From the NCBI RefSeq assembly GCF_000471905.2, contig NW_006494789.1:7922238-7986237 (forward strand): a DNA stretch of 64,000 nucleotides, written 5' to 3'. The position numbers were made by a program, and so were the translations under genes. The notes beneath the pieces are model-generated. The model did not search any database, had not been told where the DNA came from, and worked only from the letters and a program-made list of their open reading frames with translations. This stretch comes from Amborella trichopoda. Its lineage: Eukaryota; Streptophyta; Magnoliopsida; Amborellales; Amborellaceae. How positions within the stretch are numbered: position 1 is the stretch's first letter; each line of letters opens with the position of its first letter. Positions 42,380 to 53,965 of the stretch are shown in pieces.

Positions 42380-43860
42380 TTATCTGCCCCCGACCCCTCA
42401 AATCCAGGTCTCTCCTCAAACCTACCCATATTATCCTCTAATCACCCCGACTCAGGCACCATTGCCTACGCCTACTCCATATTAGGCTCCTACTGCCCCG
42501 GCCCAGGCCTCTTCACCTGTGCCGGCACCTAACGTGACTCCTGACGTCTCGCAGGCTCACCCTGCCACTAGTCCAGTGTAGCCCTTATCAATTGCATCTC
42601 TTGCACCACAAACAGTGCCATCAGGTTTTGGCAACCAACAGACCTCCTAGTCATTTGAGCTCGCCCAACTGAAAGGTAAATTAACTACATCTAAATAGAA
42701 CCTGGCTAAGATCGGAGTTCTTAATGTACTTCCTCCATGATTTTACGTCGAGGATCTTCTTGGGGATGTCAAACCCCTTCCTCCAACTTTCGTGTTCCCG
42801 AAGTTCAAAAACAAGTTCAATGGGAAGGGTGATCTTGAAAATCATATCACAGCTTACCTGTTGGCCGTGGCGGCACCTGAAGAGAAATTGTATCGTTTAA
42901 AAGTCATGTTTCAATACACTCTCTCCAGACAACCGTTATCGTGGTTCTGAGAAGTGATGTCAAAATACCTTGAACATACTCCCAACGAACTGCTCTGGAG
43001 CTTCATCATTTAAGATCAAGGGACAAAGCAACAACCAATGACCCATAGGGAGTTGGTTGCAACCAAGCCAAACATAAGGTAGTCGTTCCTCAACTTTGCC
43101 AATAGGTTTCGGGAATCTGCACCAAAGGTCATTGATTGCGCACTTCCCTAGACCTCTCAGATGAGCTGTGCCTGGAGAACTCCCTACCAAAGTACATGAA
43201 TTTATTCAGTCACGAGCTGTGGCCTTTCTCATTCCAACAAATGATTGGCCAAGTCTCTTTCTATGAAAGATTGAAACTTGCCACCCCCAATGCAAAGTCT
43301 GAAAACCCATAGTGGCCGTACCATCACACACTAAACCAAGGGGCCGTGCAAAGTCTGAAAACCCAACAGTGGCCATATAGCCACATACTAAACCAAGGGG
43401 CAATTATAACAATAACAAAAAAAAAAACAATACTACTGCCAGGTAGGCCAAATTGTCATGGCGTCGTTTCCACCCCAAGCTCAAAAGATAAATAATCAAT
43501 CTAGGGCCGCTGATATGACCAATAAATTCAATACAAACACTATAAACAAGAGGCCCTTTCCATAAGTTAACCTTCCACCACACCTCTCTCCATGATATTA
43601 ACTAAGATCATACAGGTGGGGCTTAATGTTATTCCATACCCTGTTCAGCTAAAGTACGAGGTTAAAAAGAAGCCCAAATGGTGTGGATACCTTAGAAACC
43701 ACAACCATAACATTGAAGACTATTATAACTTGAAGCACACCATCGAAGAACTCCTAGATAAGGATGCTATCACATTCCCATCGATGCATTGGTGGAGGCC
43801 TCTAATCAGAAGATGAGAATATTTGCCAATCTCCTCTCAAGTAATGGAAAGAAAGCTGAA
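42380..43860 (+). pseudogene. Tat-type gypsy gag remnant
   Basis: Gag forms the particle and binds the element RNA. The N-terminal part is Pro/Thr/Ala-rich (APNHQAPTPAYLPPTP). Then, in shifting frames, come 'LAQLKGKLTTSK' (about 42660-42700), 'VFPKFKNKFNGKGDLENHI' (about 42795-42845), 'YLLAVAAPEEKLYRLKVMFQ' and 'YTLSRQPLSWF' (about 42855-42945), 'SFLNFANRFRESAPKVIDCA' (about 43083-43145) and 'PFSFQQMIGQVSFYERLKLA' (about 43220-43280). The C-terminus has 'KKPKWCGYLRNHNHNIEDYY' with 'LKHTIEELL' (about 43665-43755), a zinc-knuckle-like Cys/His region. The same blocks occur in the inverted gag at 48708-52260. Many stops and frameshifts, and a small internal duplication (43294-43400). Confidence 0.85.
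43294..43400 (+). repeat. about 55-bp internal duplication in gag
   Basis: 'GCAAAGTCTGAAAACCCA' to 'CTAAACCAAGGGGC' occurs twice in tandem, with 'AGTGGCC' inside each copy. Confidence 0.85.
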
Positions 43861-44359
43861 ATCCCATTAAGGAGGCTGGACCAAGCTCAATTGTCATTAT
43901 GATGATTGAAGATATGCCACCCAGGGAAATTCTAAAGTTCAAAACCATAAGGATACTGAAGGGAACCCCCCTGTTTCCCCTTGGGATCATGCCATCTTCG
44001 AAAGCAAAGGAGCCGTAGTCAATCAAGATCCATGCATAAACATGATTTCAATTAACCGGGACTACACTCTATTGCAAAGATGAGAAAGCTGAAAACCTAG
44101 GAGACTTTAAACCGAGCATCATCTTTGTGGCCAATAAAAACCCTCAAGAGGTTGACCACCTCGCAAGGAGAGGAAGCCACTTCAAGCTACCTCGATTGAT
44201 GACCGACACTTTGGAAGAAAGGCTCAGGAATCTCCCCAAAGCTAATCAAAATCTAAGCATGCCTAATAAAACAATGAAGAACAAGAAACAAACACAAATG
44301 AGCCTATCACACAGTACAAATTGCTAGCTTATCTCAGTAAAATTCTAGCATCTACTTCT
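43861..44359 (+). other. gag-pol connecting region
   Basis: Short frames only. It probably encoded the gag C-terminal tail. No conserved motif is read. Confidence 0.45.
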
Positions 44360-44880
44360 ATCATGGATTTACTATAGAACTCCCTCGTTCATCGGGCCCA
44401 AATCGAGGAAATGCAGGGGACAACTCATGTTCTTACCCACACTAAACCTAAAGAGCTGAGTAGCATGATCAACCTTTTAACAACACCAACCCCTATCACA
44501 TTCACAGATGATGATATACCTTTGGGGTTTGATCGTTTCCGCACTCATCCACTTTGTATCACTGTTTTCATAAGCAGATATGAAATTAGGAGAGAGATGG
44601 TTGACAATGGGGAATCGCTGAATATCTGCCCTTTAGAAACTATTCTAAGAGTAGGGTTATTAGAAACAGACCTTGAGGCTTCAAATATCTTAGTTGCAGC
44701 TTAGGATGGGGCTAAGAGAGAAACCTTAGGGATCATCCCTCTCACTCTTAAGATTGGACCAGTAGTCCAAATAGTGAGTTTTTAAGTCCTTGACATTGAA
44801 CCCTCATTCAACCTTCTCATTGATAGGGCATGGTCGTATGAAAATATTATCGTGGCTTTCATTTTGCACTAATACTTGAA
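44360..44880 (+). pseudogene. Tat-type gypsy protease remnant
   Basis: The frame (44411-44704 open) reads 'ITFTDDDIPLGFDRFRTHPL', then 'REMVDNGESLNICPLETILR' where an aspartic protease has a D-T-G-S-S motif; here the corresponding D-N-G-E has lost T and S, so it should be inactive. After a stop it continues 'DGAKRETLGIIPLTLKIGPV' and 'VLDIEPSFNLLIDRAW' (about 44705-44830), the conserved tail of Tat proteases. The enzyme would cut the gag-pol polyprotein in the particle. The antisense frame at 44804-45304 is a shadow. Confidence 0.85.
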
Positions 44881-46080
44881 ATTCTCGACCTTCAAATGTG
44901 AGGCTCAGGTGCATTGAGATGCTATCAGGGGGGCAAAAGAAGAGTTCTCTGAAAAATTCAATTCCAAGAGATCCCACTTCTGACATATGAAGAGAGTTGC
45001 GCCATAATCCATATAGCGCAGGAAGAACCATCTCTTCGGACAATTGATGACTACAAACTGTTCGAGAAACTGAGTGATTACTATACTCGTTATGACTTCG
45101 GCTCGTACATGACATGACATATACCACTAGCTCCTTGGAAAAAATGGGCAAGGTGTTGCTAAGGCAATCAATCATTTCCCTCAAGCCAAAATAGACACTA
45201 AGGATCAAAGAGGGTTGGGTTGCACCCTTTCTAAACTTCAGTGCAAAGTCAATCCTTCCTGGAATCCAGCCTTTGTTCTTGGAGGAATTTAAGGCCTTGA
45301 CCATACCAAGACTGAATCTCTACCAAAATTGAAAATCATAATTAAATCCCCTCAGAGAAAGAGTCATTAGAATGACAACTTTCGCAGCTTACACTTGGAG
45401 TCAACACTATGACTACCACTTTCTCTGCTCCTAGACAGATTAGGGCTACTATTGAAACCTGGAGTGTCACTCCCCTATCTATTGAATTCGTCAAAGGGTC
45501 ACAAATAAACTTTCAAGCACATGTGCTAAAAAATGGGTTGGCACGGGATGCCTATACAAACATCCTATGAAAAGCTCCTCCGACACCATCACCTCTCTTG
45601 TTGTAGAAACTGCAATCAAGACCTTTGACAACCCAACGAAATCTCGGGTCAAGTCAAGGAAGATTTTTTTTAAAAAAATGAGGACTCTTCTTCCAATGAA
45701 AATTCTGAGGCAGATAAAGAACATCCTTCGGAGGAACTCATGATCCAAGCTGCCAGTTTAAAACAAGATTTGGTGATAGCCCTACTGCTAATGTTGAGGA
45801 AACCTTACATATCATCTTAGGAACTGAGGCAAATCCAAAAATTACAAAAATATGAATCTCTCTATTACCAGAAGAATGAGGCAAGATGATCTCCCTTTTA
45901 ACCAAATATATAGACATCTTTGCCTAATCCTATATGACAAGTCTAGCCTAAACTTTGAATTAGTTCAAACACCATCTTGTATTCCATGAAGGGGAAAAAG
46001 TTCTGAAACAAAAACTACACCGACAAAAGCCTCCCTTGGAGCTGAAACTAAAAGAAGAGATTTGGCGAAAAACTTCATCT
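44881..46080 (+). other. protease-to-RT linker region
   Basis: No conserved domain is read. A part around 45640-45760 has acidic and serine-rich codons (EDSSSNENSEADKE). In related elements this linker is long and poorly conserved, and in Ogre elements it can hold an intron; no splice sites stand out. Confidence 0.5.
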
Positions 46081-46680
46081 AAGATGTGGACTGCCCCAAT
46101 TAATTAGCTATTATTGTCGTAGTACTTAAGAAAGATGGAAGAATAAGAGTATGTGTCAATGGCAAGGATTTAAACAAAGCTTGTCCTATGGACAACTTTC
46201 CTCTTCCAAAGATAGATGTCCTAGTTGATAGCACTACTGGACACTAGACGCTATCCTTCTTGGATGGTTTCTCCTGTTACAACCAGATCCTCATAGCGAA
46301 AGAAGACCAAAAGAAGACTTCATTCACCATGCAATGGGGAATATACTGATATAAAGTCATGCCTTTCGGCCTTAAAATTGCTGGGGCAACCTACCAAAAG
46401 GCCATGACTACTATATTTCATGACCTGCCACAAGACATCAAGGAAGACTATGTGAACGACATCCTAATCAAATCCAAAACTAGGGATGTCCACCTCGCTA
46501 ATTTAAAAATAATATTTGACCAACTCTGATAACACCAGCTAAAGCTGAATCCTCAAAAGTGCGCCTTCAGTGTCGAATCTAGTAAGTAACTTGGCTTCAT
46601 TGTGAGTCAAAGAGGCATATAAGTAGACCCAATAAAAATTCAGGCTATCTCATAAATACCACCACAAAAAAATATATGCG
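46081..46680 (+). pseudogene. Tat-type gypsy reverse transcriptase remnant
   Basis: Blocks on the plus strand: 'VVVLKKDGRIRVCVNGKDLN' and 'KACPMDNFPLPKIDVLVDST' (about 46117-46235), 'TLSFLDGFSCYNQI' (about 46248-46295), 'YKVMPFGLKIAGATYQKAMT' (about 46350-46410), then 'EDYVNDILIKSK' (about 46443-46480) and 'LKLNPQKCAFSVESSK' (about 46540-46590). The catalytic YVDD is YVND (codons 46449-46460). The first stop is close by and several more follow, so no enzyme can be made. The block order fits Ty3/gypsy, and the wording fits the Tat lineage. Confidence 0.9.
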
Positions 46681-47500
46681 AAATTCGTGGGTGCAAGACA
46701 GGATCCAAGCTATCCGAAGGTTGATCCCCCAATTAGCTGAGAAATGCACTCCATTCAATCGCCTGCTGAAAAAGGACAACCCATTTGTTTGGGATATTAT
46801 ATGTTAATAGGCCATTGATCATATAAGGGAGTACCTTTCTAACCCACCAATCTTGAGTCCAACTGATCCCAACAAACCCTTGTTCCTTTACCTTGCTATC
46901 ACATACAAGACAATGGGAGCGATGCTATGGTAGTACAATAAATAAGGGAAAGAGAAGACCATTTATTATATCAACAAGACATTGGTTGTTTATGAGACAC
47001 GGTACTTAGATGTGAAGAACATTGTCTAACCTTGGTGTAGGCAACTCAAAAGTTGAGGCATTATGTATTGTCTCATACCATCAGGCTCATATCCAAGATG
47101 GATCCGCTCAAGTACCTGTTAGAAAGGCATGTTCTCGATGGGCAACTAGCCAAATGGAGGATGCTCCTAAGTGAATTTGACATCAATTATGTCACTAAAA
47201 AATTAATCAAGGGGCAATCACTTAGCCGAGCATGCCTTACTTGATAGTGGCTCACCAAAACAGATCTCCCTGATGAAGCCCTCTTTATCATCGAAGATCT
47301 CACATGGTAGCTATACGGTGATGGGGCTAGAAATGAATGTGGCAGTGGTGTTAGAGTCAACTTATCCTCTCCAAAGAAAATAATTTTTCCAACCACTATA
47401 AGGCTCAATTTTCCCTGTGGCAATAACATTGTAGAATATGAAGCCCTAATAGCTATCTCGAGAATTTCCGTGAACTCCAAATTAAACAATTATGGGTCAT
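46681..47500 (+). pseudogene. Tat-type gypsy RNase H and accessory RNase H remnants
   Basis: After RT the first RNase H reads 'AIRRLIPQLAEKCTPFNRLL' (about 46705-46765), 'HIREYLSNPPILSPTDPNKP' (about 46815-46880), 'LFLYLAITYKTMGAML' and, further on, 'MDPLKYLLERHVLDGQLAKW' with 'LLSEFDINYVTKK' (47098-47205). A second, RNase H-like part, typical for Tat elements, begins with 'LYGDGARNECGSGVRVNLSS' (about 47313-47375) and continues 'NNIVEYEALIA' (about 47425-47455). The first Asp of this second domain is present. Stops and shifts split both. Confidence 0.85.
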
Positions 47501-47799
47501 CGGCCATTCTCTTCTTATAATATATCGAACCAACAAGAAATGGAAGGTTAGAGACAAAAAGCTTCATCCCTATTAGGATTTATTTGAAAGGCTATCAAAA
47601 TGCTTCAAAAGAATAATTTTCTACATATGACTAGGGAAAACAAACTATTTGGCGTTACCCTAGCCACTCTCGCTTCAATGGTGGATATTCCTCCCCAAAC
47701 AAATGTTCAACCATTCTACATAAGGTACTAGAATGAACCTTTTTCTCTGACGATAGAATTAGAAGAAGAAGAAGAACCAGAAAGGGAAGAAGGAGTATT

Positions 47800-48707
47800 T
47801 ACCCTAAAATCCAACAAGAATGTTAGAGTCAAACCATGGTATCATGACATATTAGTCCTACTAAAAGATAGAACGTATCCCGAAGGAGCCTCAAAGAGTG
47901 ATAGGAACACCCTAAGAAGATTCTCAATCAACTTCTTGATCAAAGACGACATTCTCTGCAAAAAGTCCTTCGAAGGAATCTTCTTAAGGTGTGTCGACCA
48001 ACCAAAGATTTACACGGTGCTACAAGAACTATACGATGGAGGATGACACGTAGGGGGTAGCACTCCTAGCTCAAAAGGTTTGAACACAAGGGTACGAGTT
48101 GAATGCTATGACTAAAGATTGCTGGAAATAGGTGAAGAGATGTCCTAAATTCCAAGTTTATGGAGACCTCATACACGTTTTTTGCATGCTGCTCAACTCA
48201 ACATCTCCAATCTGACCATTCTCCATGTAGGCATTAGACATAATTGGAGTGATAACACCAACATATTATAATGTTTATTATCATTGCTACTGAATATTTC
48301 ACAAAATGGGTCAAGGCCACTTCATTCACTAGAAGGACAACAAGTGGCCCAATTCATTACCAACAACATCATTTATAGATTTGGAGCCCCCGAAATGATC
48401 ACCACGAATAATGAGACTGACTTCAAAAATGAAATAGTAGTAATGATGTGCAAAAAATTCGGGATAGAGCAGAAATTCTCTTCACCATATTATCCCCAAA
48501 GAAAAGTCAAGTAGAAGCAACTAATAAGACTCTCTTGAAGATCATCGACTGAACTATAGAAGGCAGCAATGATTGGCACAAAAGGCTACATGATGCATTT
48601 TAAGCCTATGGAACCATTGATAAAAAAACCTTAGGATGACTCTCTGATTATTAGTCTATGGCATGGAAGCAATACTTCTAATTGAGGTGGAGATATCAGC
48701 TCTTAGG
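47800..48707 (+). pseudogene. Tat-type gypsy integrase remnant, cut at 48707
   Basis: The zinc region is barely readable (about 47940-48060, 'KSFEGIFLRCVDQPK'). The core shows 'IIIATEYFTKWVKATSFTRR' (about 48270-48330; Asp to Glu at the first acid), 'IYRFGAPEMITTNNETDF' (about 48372-48430; the second acid region reads TNNE for TDNG), 'FGIEQKFSSPYYPQ' and 'QVEATNKTLLKIID' (about 48505-48550; glutamate at the third acid). The reading 'EVEISALRI' at about 48680-48706 is followed at once by sequence of the opposite-strand gag. The C-terminal domain and the 3' LTR of this element are therefore missing. Confidence 0.87.
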
Positions 48708-49353
48708 ATACTTGTTCCAGGGTGGTGCGCTTCAAGTTATAGCTATCGTCAGTGTAATGAGTGTGGTTTCTTTGGTATCCACACCATTTGGACATGTCTT
48801 TTACCTCAAACTTTCGTTGAACAGTGTTTGGAAGAATAATGAGCTCTGCTTGCAAGATCTTAGCTAATATCATGGAGAGAGGTTCTTACAGTGGTGGAAG
48901 GTTATCTTCTAGAAAAGCCCCTCTTGTTTTCAGTGTTTGCATTGAAGTTATTGATCCTACTAGTGCCCCTAGGCTGATTATTAGTCTTTTGAGCTTGGGG
49001 TGGAACCAGTGCCATGACTATCTGGCCTATCTGGGAAGTAGTATAGTTCTTTTTGTTATAATTTCCCCTTGGTTTAGCTTGTGATGGTATGGCCGCTGTT
49101 TGTCTATCAAACTTTGCACTGGGTGCGGCAACCTTCGACCTTTCGTAGAAAGAAACTTGGTCTATCATTTGTTGGAATGAGAAAGGTTGCAACTTGTGAC
49201 TAAAGAAATACATGTACTATAGTAAGGAAGTCTCCAGGCACATACTCATCTGAAAGGTCTCCGGAAGTACGCAATCTATGACCTTTGATGCAGATTCCTG
49301 AAACGACCCAGCAAGTCGGTGAATGACTCACCAACATTTTGTTTAGTTGTAAC

Positions 49354-50270
49354 CATAGTTAACAAATCACCAACTAGACGATGATTTTTTCATAGCATCG
49401 ACGTCTATATGGAAAACGATTACATCTGTGCCTTTTTGAAAACATCAGCAAAAAAGCACAATTTTTTTAGTAAAACATACAAAACATGATTTAAATGGAA
49501 CATGACTTAATGGAGACCAATAAATCATATCTCTTTTTTACCTGTAATTTTTCTTTTTCTGAAAGATAAATTTTTCTTTTCCTCTTTTGTGTATTGCTAT
49601 TTTCATGCATTCTAAAAAAATGTGCGGTTAAGAAAAAAAAATAGAAAAATTATATATGACAGCTAAAAAATCACCTCTTCCTTTTTTCTATGTAAAATTA
49701 GGTCCACCATCTCTTCTTGCCTTTCCAAATCTTGCTCGAGCCCAAAAAGGAGTACCCAAATCTCTACAAACAAACATGGTTAGGGTTTCTTTCTCTCTCT
49801 AAAATCAGCTCCACCATCTCTTCTTGCCTTTCCAAATCTTGCTCGAGCCCTAAAAATGAGTACCCAAATCTCTACAAACAATGCATAGTTAGGGTTTCTT
49901 TCTCTCTCTAAAATCTCTAAAATGAGGACAGAAAAATTATATGCTCTAAGGATCATAGTGTACTTTCTGCACTATAAATAGAAAACATTATTGGGATTAT
50001 TGTTAAGCTAGCATGTTATTTTATGTTATTGGGATTATTGTTAATCTACCATGCTAGAAAACTATAATACAAATCAAACACATATTTATCCTATTTTTTT
50101 ACTCTGAATTTTTGAGCCTAGTCCGATGTATTGGCGATATCTTTACATGAAGTATTTTTTTCGATCCGTATTTTTTACCCGATTTTTCAGCCGAATTTTA
50201 AATATAAAAGCGATTTTTTTTTATTTGATGGTGAGCCGATTTATTGATAGTCCCCGACTTGCTAACTATG
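49354..50270. mobile_element. hAT-like non-autonomous element inserted in the inverted gag
   Basis: A 917-bp insertion with inverted ends CATAGTTAACAAATC on the left and GACTTGCTAACTATG on the right (13 of 15 paired). It is flanked by GTTGTAAC (49346-49353) and GTTGAAAC (50271-50278), an 8-bp target duplication with one mismatch. Excision would rejoin gag codons. No transposase frame. CCGATT/AATCGG-type subterminal motifs occur near the right end. The family may include the partial element ending at 29636. Confidence 0.85.
49706..49918 (+). repeat. about 105-bp direct repeat inside the hAT-like element
   Basis: Two copies (from about 49707 and 49811) share CCACCATCTCTTCTTGCCTT, CTTGCTCGAGCCC and AGTACCCAAATCTCTACAAA, and end in TTAGGGTTTCTTTCTCTCTC. 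A smaller repeat, TATTGGGATTATTGTTAA, follows at about 49989 and 50027. Confidence 0.9.
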
Positions 50271-51744
50271 GTTGAAACCAACTCCTCGAGGGTCATTGGT
50301 TGTTGCTTGGTTCCTTGACACTATTCTACGAATCGGTGAAACAATTCGTTAGAAGTCTGTTCAGGGTACTTGGAAATCATTTATCGGAACCACGTTAAAG
50401 GTGGTCTGGAGAGAGTCTATTGAAACATTGCCTTCAGATGACGTGATTTCTCTTCAAGTGTTGCCATAGTCAACAGGTAAGTGGTGACATATTTTTTCGC
50501 AACCTTCTCGTTGAACTTGTTTTCTAACTTTAGGATCATGAAACCCAGAGGAAGGGGTTCGACATCCCCGAGATTGTCTTTGATAAGATTGTCAAGGGAG
50601 TATATTCAGAACTCCGACCTTAGTCAGGGTCCGCTTAAATGTAGTTAATTCGCCTTTCAGTTGGGCAAGCTCAACTGCCTTAGGGGTTTTAACCTCGAGG
50701 GCCTGTTGGTTGCCCCGAACTGATGGCATAATTTGTGGTGCAGGAGATGCAGCTGATATGGGCTGCACCAGAATAGAGGCAGGTTGAACCTACGAGGTGG
50801 CTGAAGCTGTGTTAGGTGCTGACACAGGTGAAGAGGCCAGATCCAGGGCGATCAGAGCTTGGTATGGAATAAACGTAGGCAATGGTGCCTAAGCCTAGGT
50901 GGCCCAAGTCTGATACTAAATTGTGCAAGTGGAGGTGCCTAAGCCACAAGATAATATGGTTAGATTTGATATGCTGCCTGAATTTGGAGGAGTTGGGGGC
51001 TGGAAATCTGGTGTCAGCGACTAGAAATGGACAGCCAGAGGCTGGTGCAAAGGATATCCCGGGTATGGATGACTGATAGCCGAAGGGTATGGAGTCGACT
51101 GGTATGACTAACTCGGGGGATACTGAGTTGGAACATGCATTGAATAGGCTGCCTATGAGTGATTATATGGAATCGATGCAGCCTGAAGAGGCTGCAGCAG
51201 TGGGTGATTATACGTGACCTGAGGAGGATCAGGTCTGAACTCACTCCGAGATGGATGGTCCCATGGTCTAGCCGGTTCTATGAAAGGTGGAAGACAAGAA
51301 GATTGGCAGTGCTGGTTCGCCGATGGTTGAAACTCACATGACTTTGTTGGTCAGGGGCTAAAGAGGTCCTCTCACTCTGGACTTACTAGTGACTCAATAC
51401 CCTGAGTGAGGTGTGTGGCTCAATAGGGCCACACGCCTCAAGAAAGCTTTGAGTGAGACTAGGTTCATGAGATTCTTAATTGTAAAGGTGTCATAGAACT
51501 CGTGAAGTTTTAGATCAAATTGAGGGAACTCAGGGTGCATGCCCCTATTGGGTGAGTTGTGGTGGCTCAAATTTTGATTTGTAGAGCCCCTAAAATGGGT
51601 CTTTTGAGGACCTTGACCTAACTGGACTGAACCCTCACTCTGAGGGGGTCGAATTGAGTTTAGTTGACCCTGCGAGTTGGGTGAGTTATGGGGGACTGGG
51701 GTATTGTCAATGGTGTAAATTTCGGAAACACCTCCCTTGGACTT

Positions 51745-52125
51745 AGACTTTTGTTGAGGTAAATGGTGAGCCCCTAGTTGGGAAACTTCAATTCTAGAGC
51801 TAGACAAAGGTTGATGGTGCACCCCTGGTTGGGCAGCATTGCCCCTAGACTTGGATGATGGAGTGGGATGAATTGTTGGTTGGGTGGCACTTCCCCTAGA
51901 CTCAGGAATTTGTGGGTGATGCATTTGTAGTTAGGCAACATATCCCCTAGACTTGGAAGATGAAGGGGGGTAAGCTACCTGTTGGACAGCACGTCCCTTG
52001 GATTGAGAAGACGTAGGGGGTAGAGCTGCCGATTGGGCAGCATGTTCTCTAGAACTAGAGTTTTGTGGGAAGTGCATCCCTAATTGGGCAGCATCTTCCC
52101 TAGACCTAGACCTAGAAGATGAAGG
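51745..52125 (-). repeat. coding tandem repeat in the gag N-terminus
   Basis: About six units of 57-66 bp on the minus strand, each coding for a motif like 'SSKSRGNAAQPGVHHQP'. The plus strand shows CCCTAGACTTGGATGATG and TTGGGCAGCA recurring. Units beyond 51924 contain stops. Confidence 0.85.
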
Positions 52126-52260
52126 TGGGTTTACCCTGGTTCTTTAATCCTGGTCGAACACCTTGATTATTATGGGTGCCTGGGGACATGCAGACCTGCT
52201 GGACCCAGTAGAACTCATTCTCGACTGACCTAAAAAAGGGTGAGGTCAGACTGAGCCATA

Positions 52261-53050
52261 AGGTCCCATGAGCCCAGTCATCCTAAGAGTCTTGGATGAT
52301 GTAGTAAATTCATTATCTGAGTTACCGTGAACTACATACATGACTATTCTATACAATAAACAATCAAAGTAGGTTTGAAAGACTCTTTTTTACTTAATGT
52401 TACTTTGAGTAGGTTAAGCCAATTTGTGTTCCTAGTTAAAAAGAAATGGAATGAATTAAGCTTATATAGGTGCCCACATAAGGTCCGACTATAGTGACTG
52501 CAAGCGACCGATCGCTGGATCTCCCCAATACCCTACGCATGAAGCTAGGTTCTTGCACGACTCCTGGCCAGTGTAGGGTTTTTTGAAAACTCTGAAAATT
52601 TTTAGTTTGTTTGATGTGTGTGTGATTGGTTGGTTATCAAAAACACATGCAAAAGACAACCTAAAAATCTAAATGCAAGATAAATAAAAGAAGATCTAGT
52701 TAGTTGGGCATGGATTTTCATCACATGGGGACCCGACGGGACTCGGCTCGATAACCCTCTCTCAAATAACTATTGTGCATGCATGCATGTGTGCGTGGCT
52801 CTTGAAATGCAGATAACAACCAACAATGAGAGAATTTTAGGATGGTGAGAAGAGGCTCGAGCACCTACCTCACTGGTTGGGTGCAAGGGACGTGTTCGAG
52901 ACTTAATCCCTCTTAGATTATTTTGAAAGCTCCTCAGCGTCTGCGGCTCGGTTGAATTCGGCTCCCTCACGTCCTCGCACAGCCTCGTATCCATGCGTAA
53001 ATGGTCTTTGGGGTGTACCCTTTGGGATTTGGGAATTATAATAAATTAGG
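52261..53050 (-). other. leader of the inverted Tat element
   Basis: Region upstream of the minus-strand gag. On the minus strand near 52700-52780 it shows TTTGAGAGAGGGTTATCGAG and GAGTCCCGTCGGG, a diverged form of the module found at 38690, 42120 and 60115. This is likely the LTR-interior junction of the inverted element. No gene. Confidence 0.5.
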
Positions 53051-53054
53051 GGTC

Positions 53055-53965
53055 TGATCTAAGGGTTAGAAGGGTTGAGAAGAGAAATAAGAGAGAAGAG
53101 ATGAGAAAGAGGACAGTCAATGCAAAAATTGGACAGTCGTCCAGCGTCACCTCTCCTAAGAGATATTAATGAGATAAGAAATATATTAGGCTTAAAGCCA
53201 AAGTATCCAGAAGGATTTAAAGTAGCGGAGTTTGCGGGTCTAGCCAGATGAGAATCGCTACCCAAAGAGCCTCCTTGAAAAGTAACTAAAAAAAAGGTAG
53301 AGGAAGAAGATGAGATAAAGCGAAAGAAGAAAGGAGGAGAGAGAAGACAGAGAGGAGAAGACCTCTCTCGACTCAGATGACCTGAAGGGGGCGAGAAAGA
53401 AATCTGAAGGCCAAGCCCTCTAAGAGTCGCCGCTCAAGGACCCTAGCAAAAATGTCCGAGTAAAAAAAACAAACAAAAGAATGTAGAAATGAAGATGAAA
53501 GGAAGAAGTAGAAAAGAGAGAGAGAAGAAAGAAGGGGAAGAGAGAGAAGAAGGAACATTCTATAGACTCGGACGACCTGAAGGGGGGCAAGAAAGCGATC
53601 CGAAGGCCAAGCCCTCTAACAGTCACCACTCAAAGATCCTAGCAAAAGTGTCGGAGTTAGAGGAGGGAGGAAGAGATAAAAATGAGAAGATGAAAGAGAG
53701 AGAGAAGATAGAGGGAACGGGGAAGAGAAGAAGAAAGAGAGGAAATGGAAGAAGAAAGACGGTGAGAGAGGGAAGAAGAGAGAGAGAGGAAGAGGGGAGA
53801 AGGAGAGGAAGAGGGCAAGGCAATGGTGTATTGGAAGAATACTTCAAGAGGGAAAGCTCTCTTTCTCTCTCTGTAGAAAAAAAAAGAAGGCCGAAGAAAT
53901 AGGGAAGTCAAAGGAAAGAATGTCATTCTCTCTCTACCTCTTCTTTTATAAGCCGCTCTTATTTG
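53055..53965 (-). repeat. GA-rich (minus: CT-rich) LTR part with a duplicated block
   Basis: Low-complexity AGAGAAGA sequence, matching in composition the CT-rich transcribed part of Tat LTRs on the opposite strand. A block of about 105 bp (53355-53460 and 53555-53660; contains GACCTGAAGGGGGCGAGAAA and AAGGCCAAGCCCTCTAA) is present twice. Open frames here are compositional. Confidence 0.75.

Larger units (their letters stand above)
48708..52260 (-). pseudogene. second Tat-type gag, inverted orientation
   Basis: On the minus strand the gag blocks of 42380-43860 recur in reverse. From the right: a repeat-rich N-terminus (51394-52125, with 'SRGSATQPTIHPTPSSKSRG'), a Pro-rich part (about 50750-51130), 'AVELAQLKGELTTFKRTLTK' (about 50620-50680), 'LEELVSTI' at the hAT junction, then 'TKQNVGESFTDLLGRFQESA' (about 49290-49350), 'SHKLQPFSFQQMIDQVSFYE' (about 49140-49200), and 'MSKWCGYQRNHTHYTDDSYN' with 'LKRTTLEQV' (48708-48800). 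It is less decayed in places than the plus-strand gag. A hAT-like element (49354-50270) splits it. Pol of this element is absent at the junction 48707/48708. Confidence 0.88.

Noticed and set aside
44804..45304. A 166-codon minus-strand frame
   Set aside because: It lies antisense to the Tat protease and linker region and has no recognisable motif; it is a shadow.
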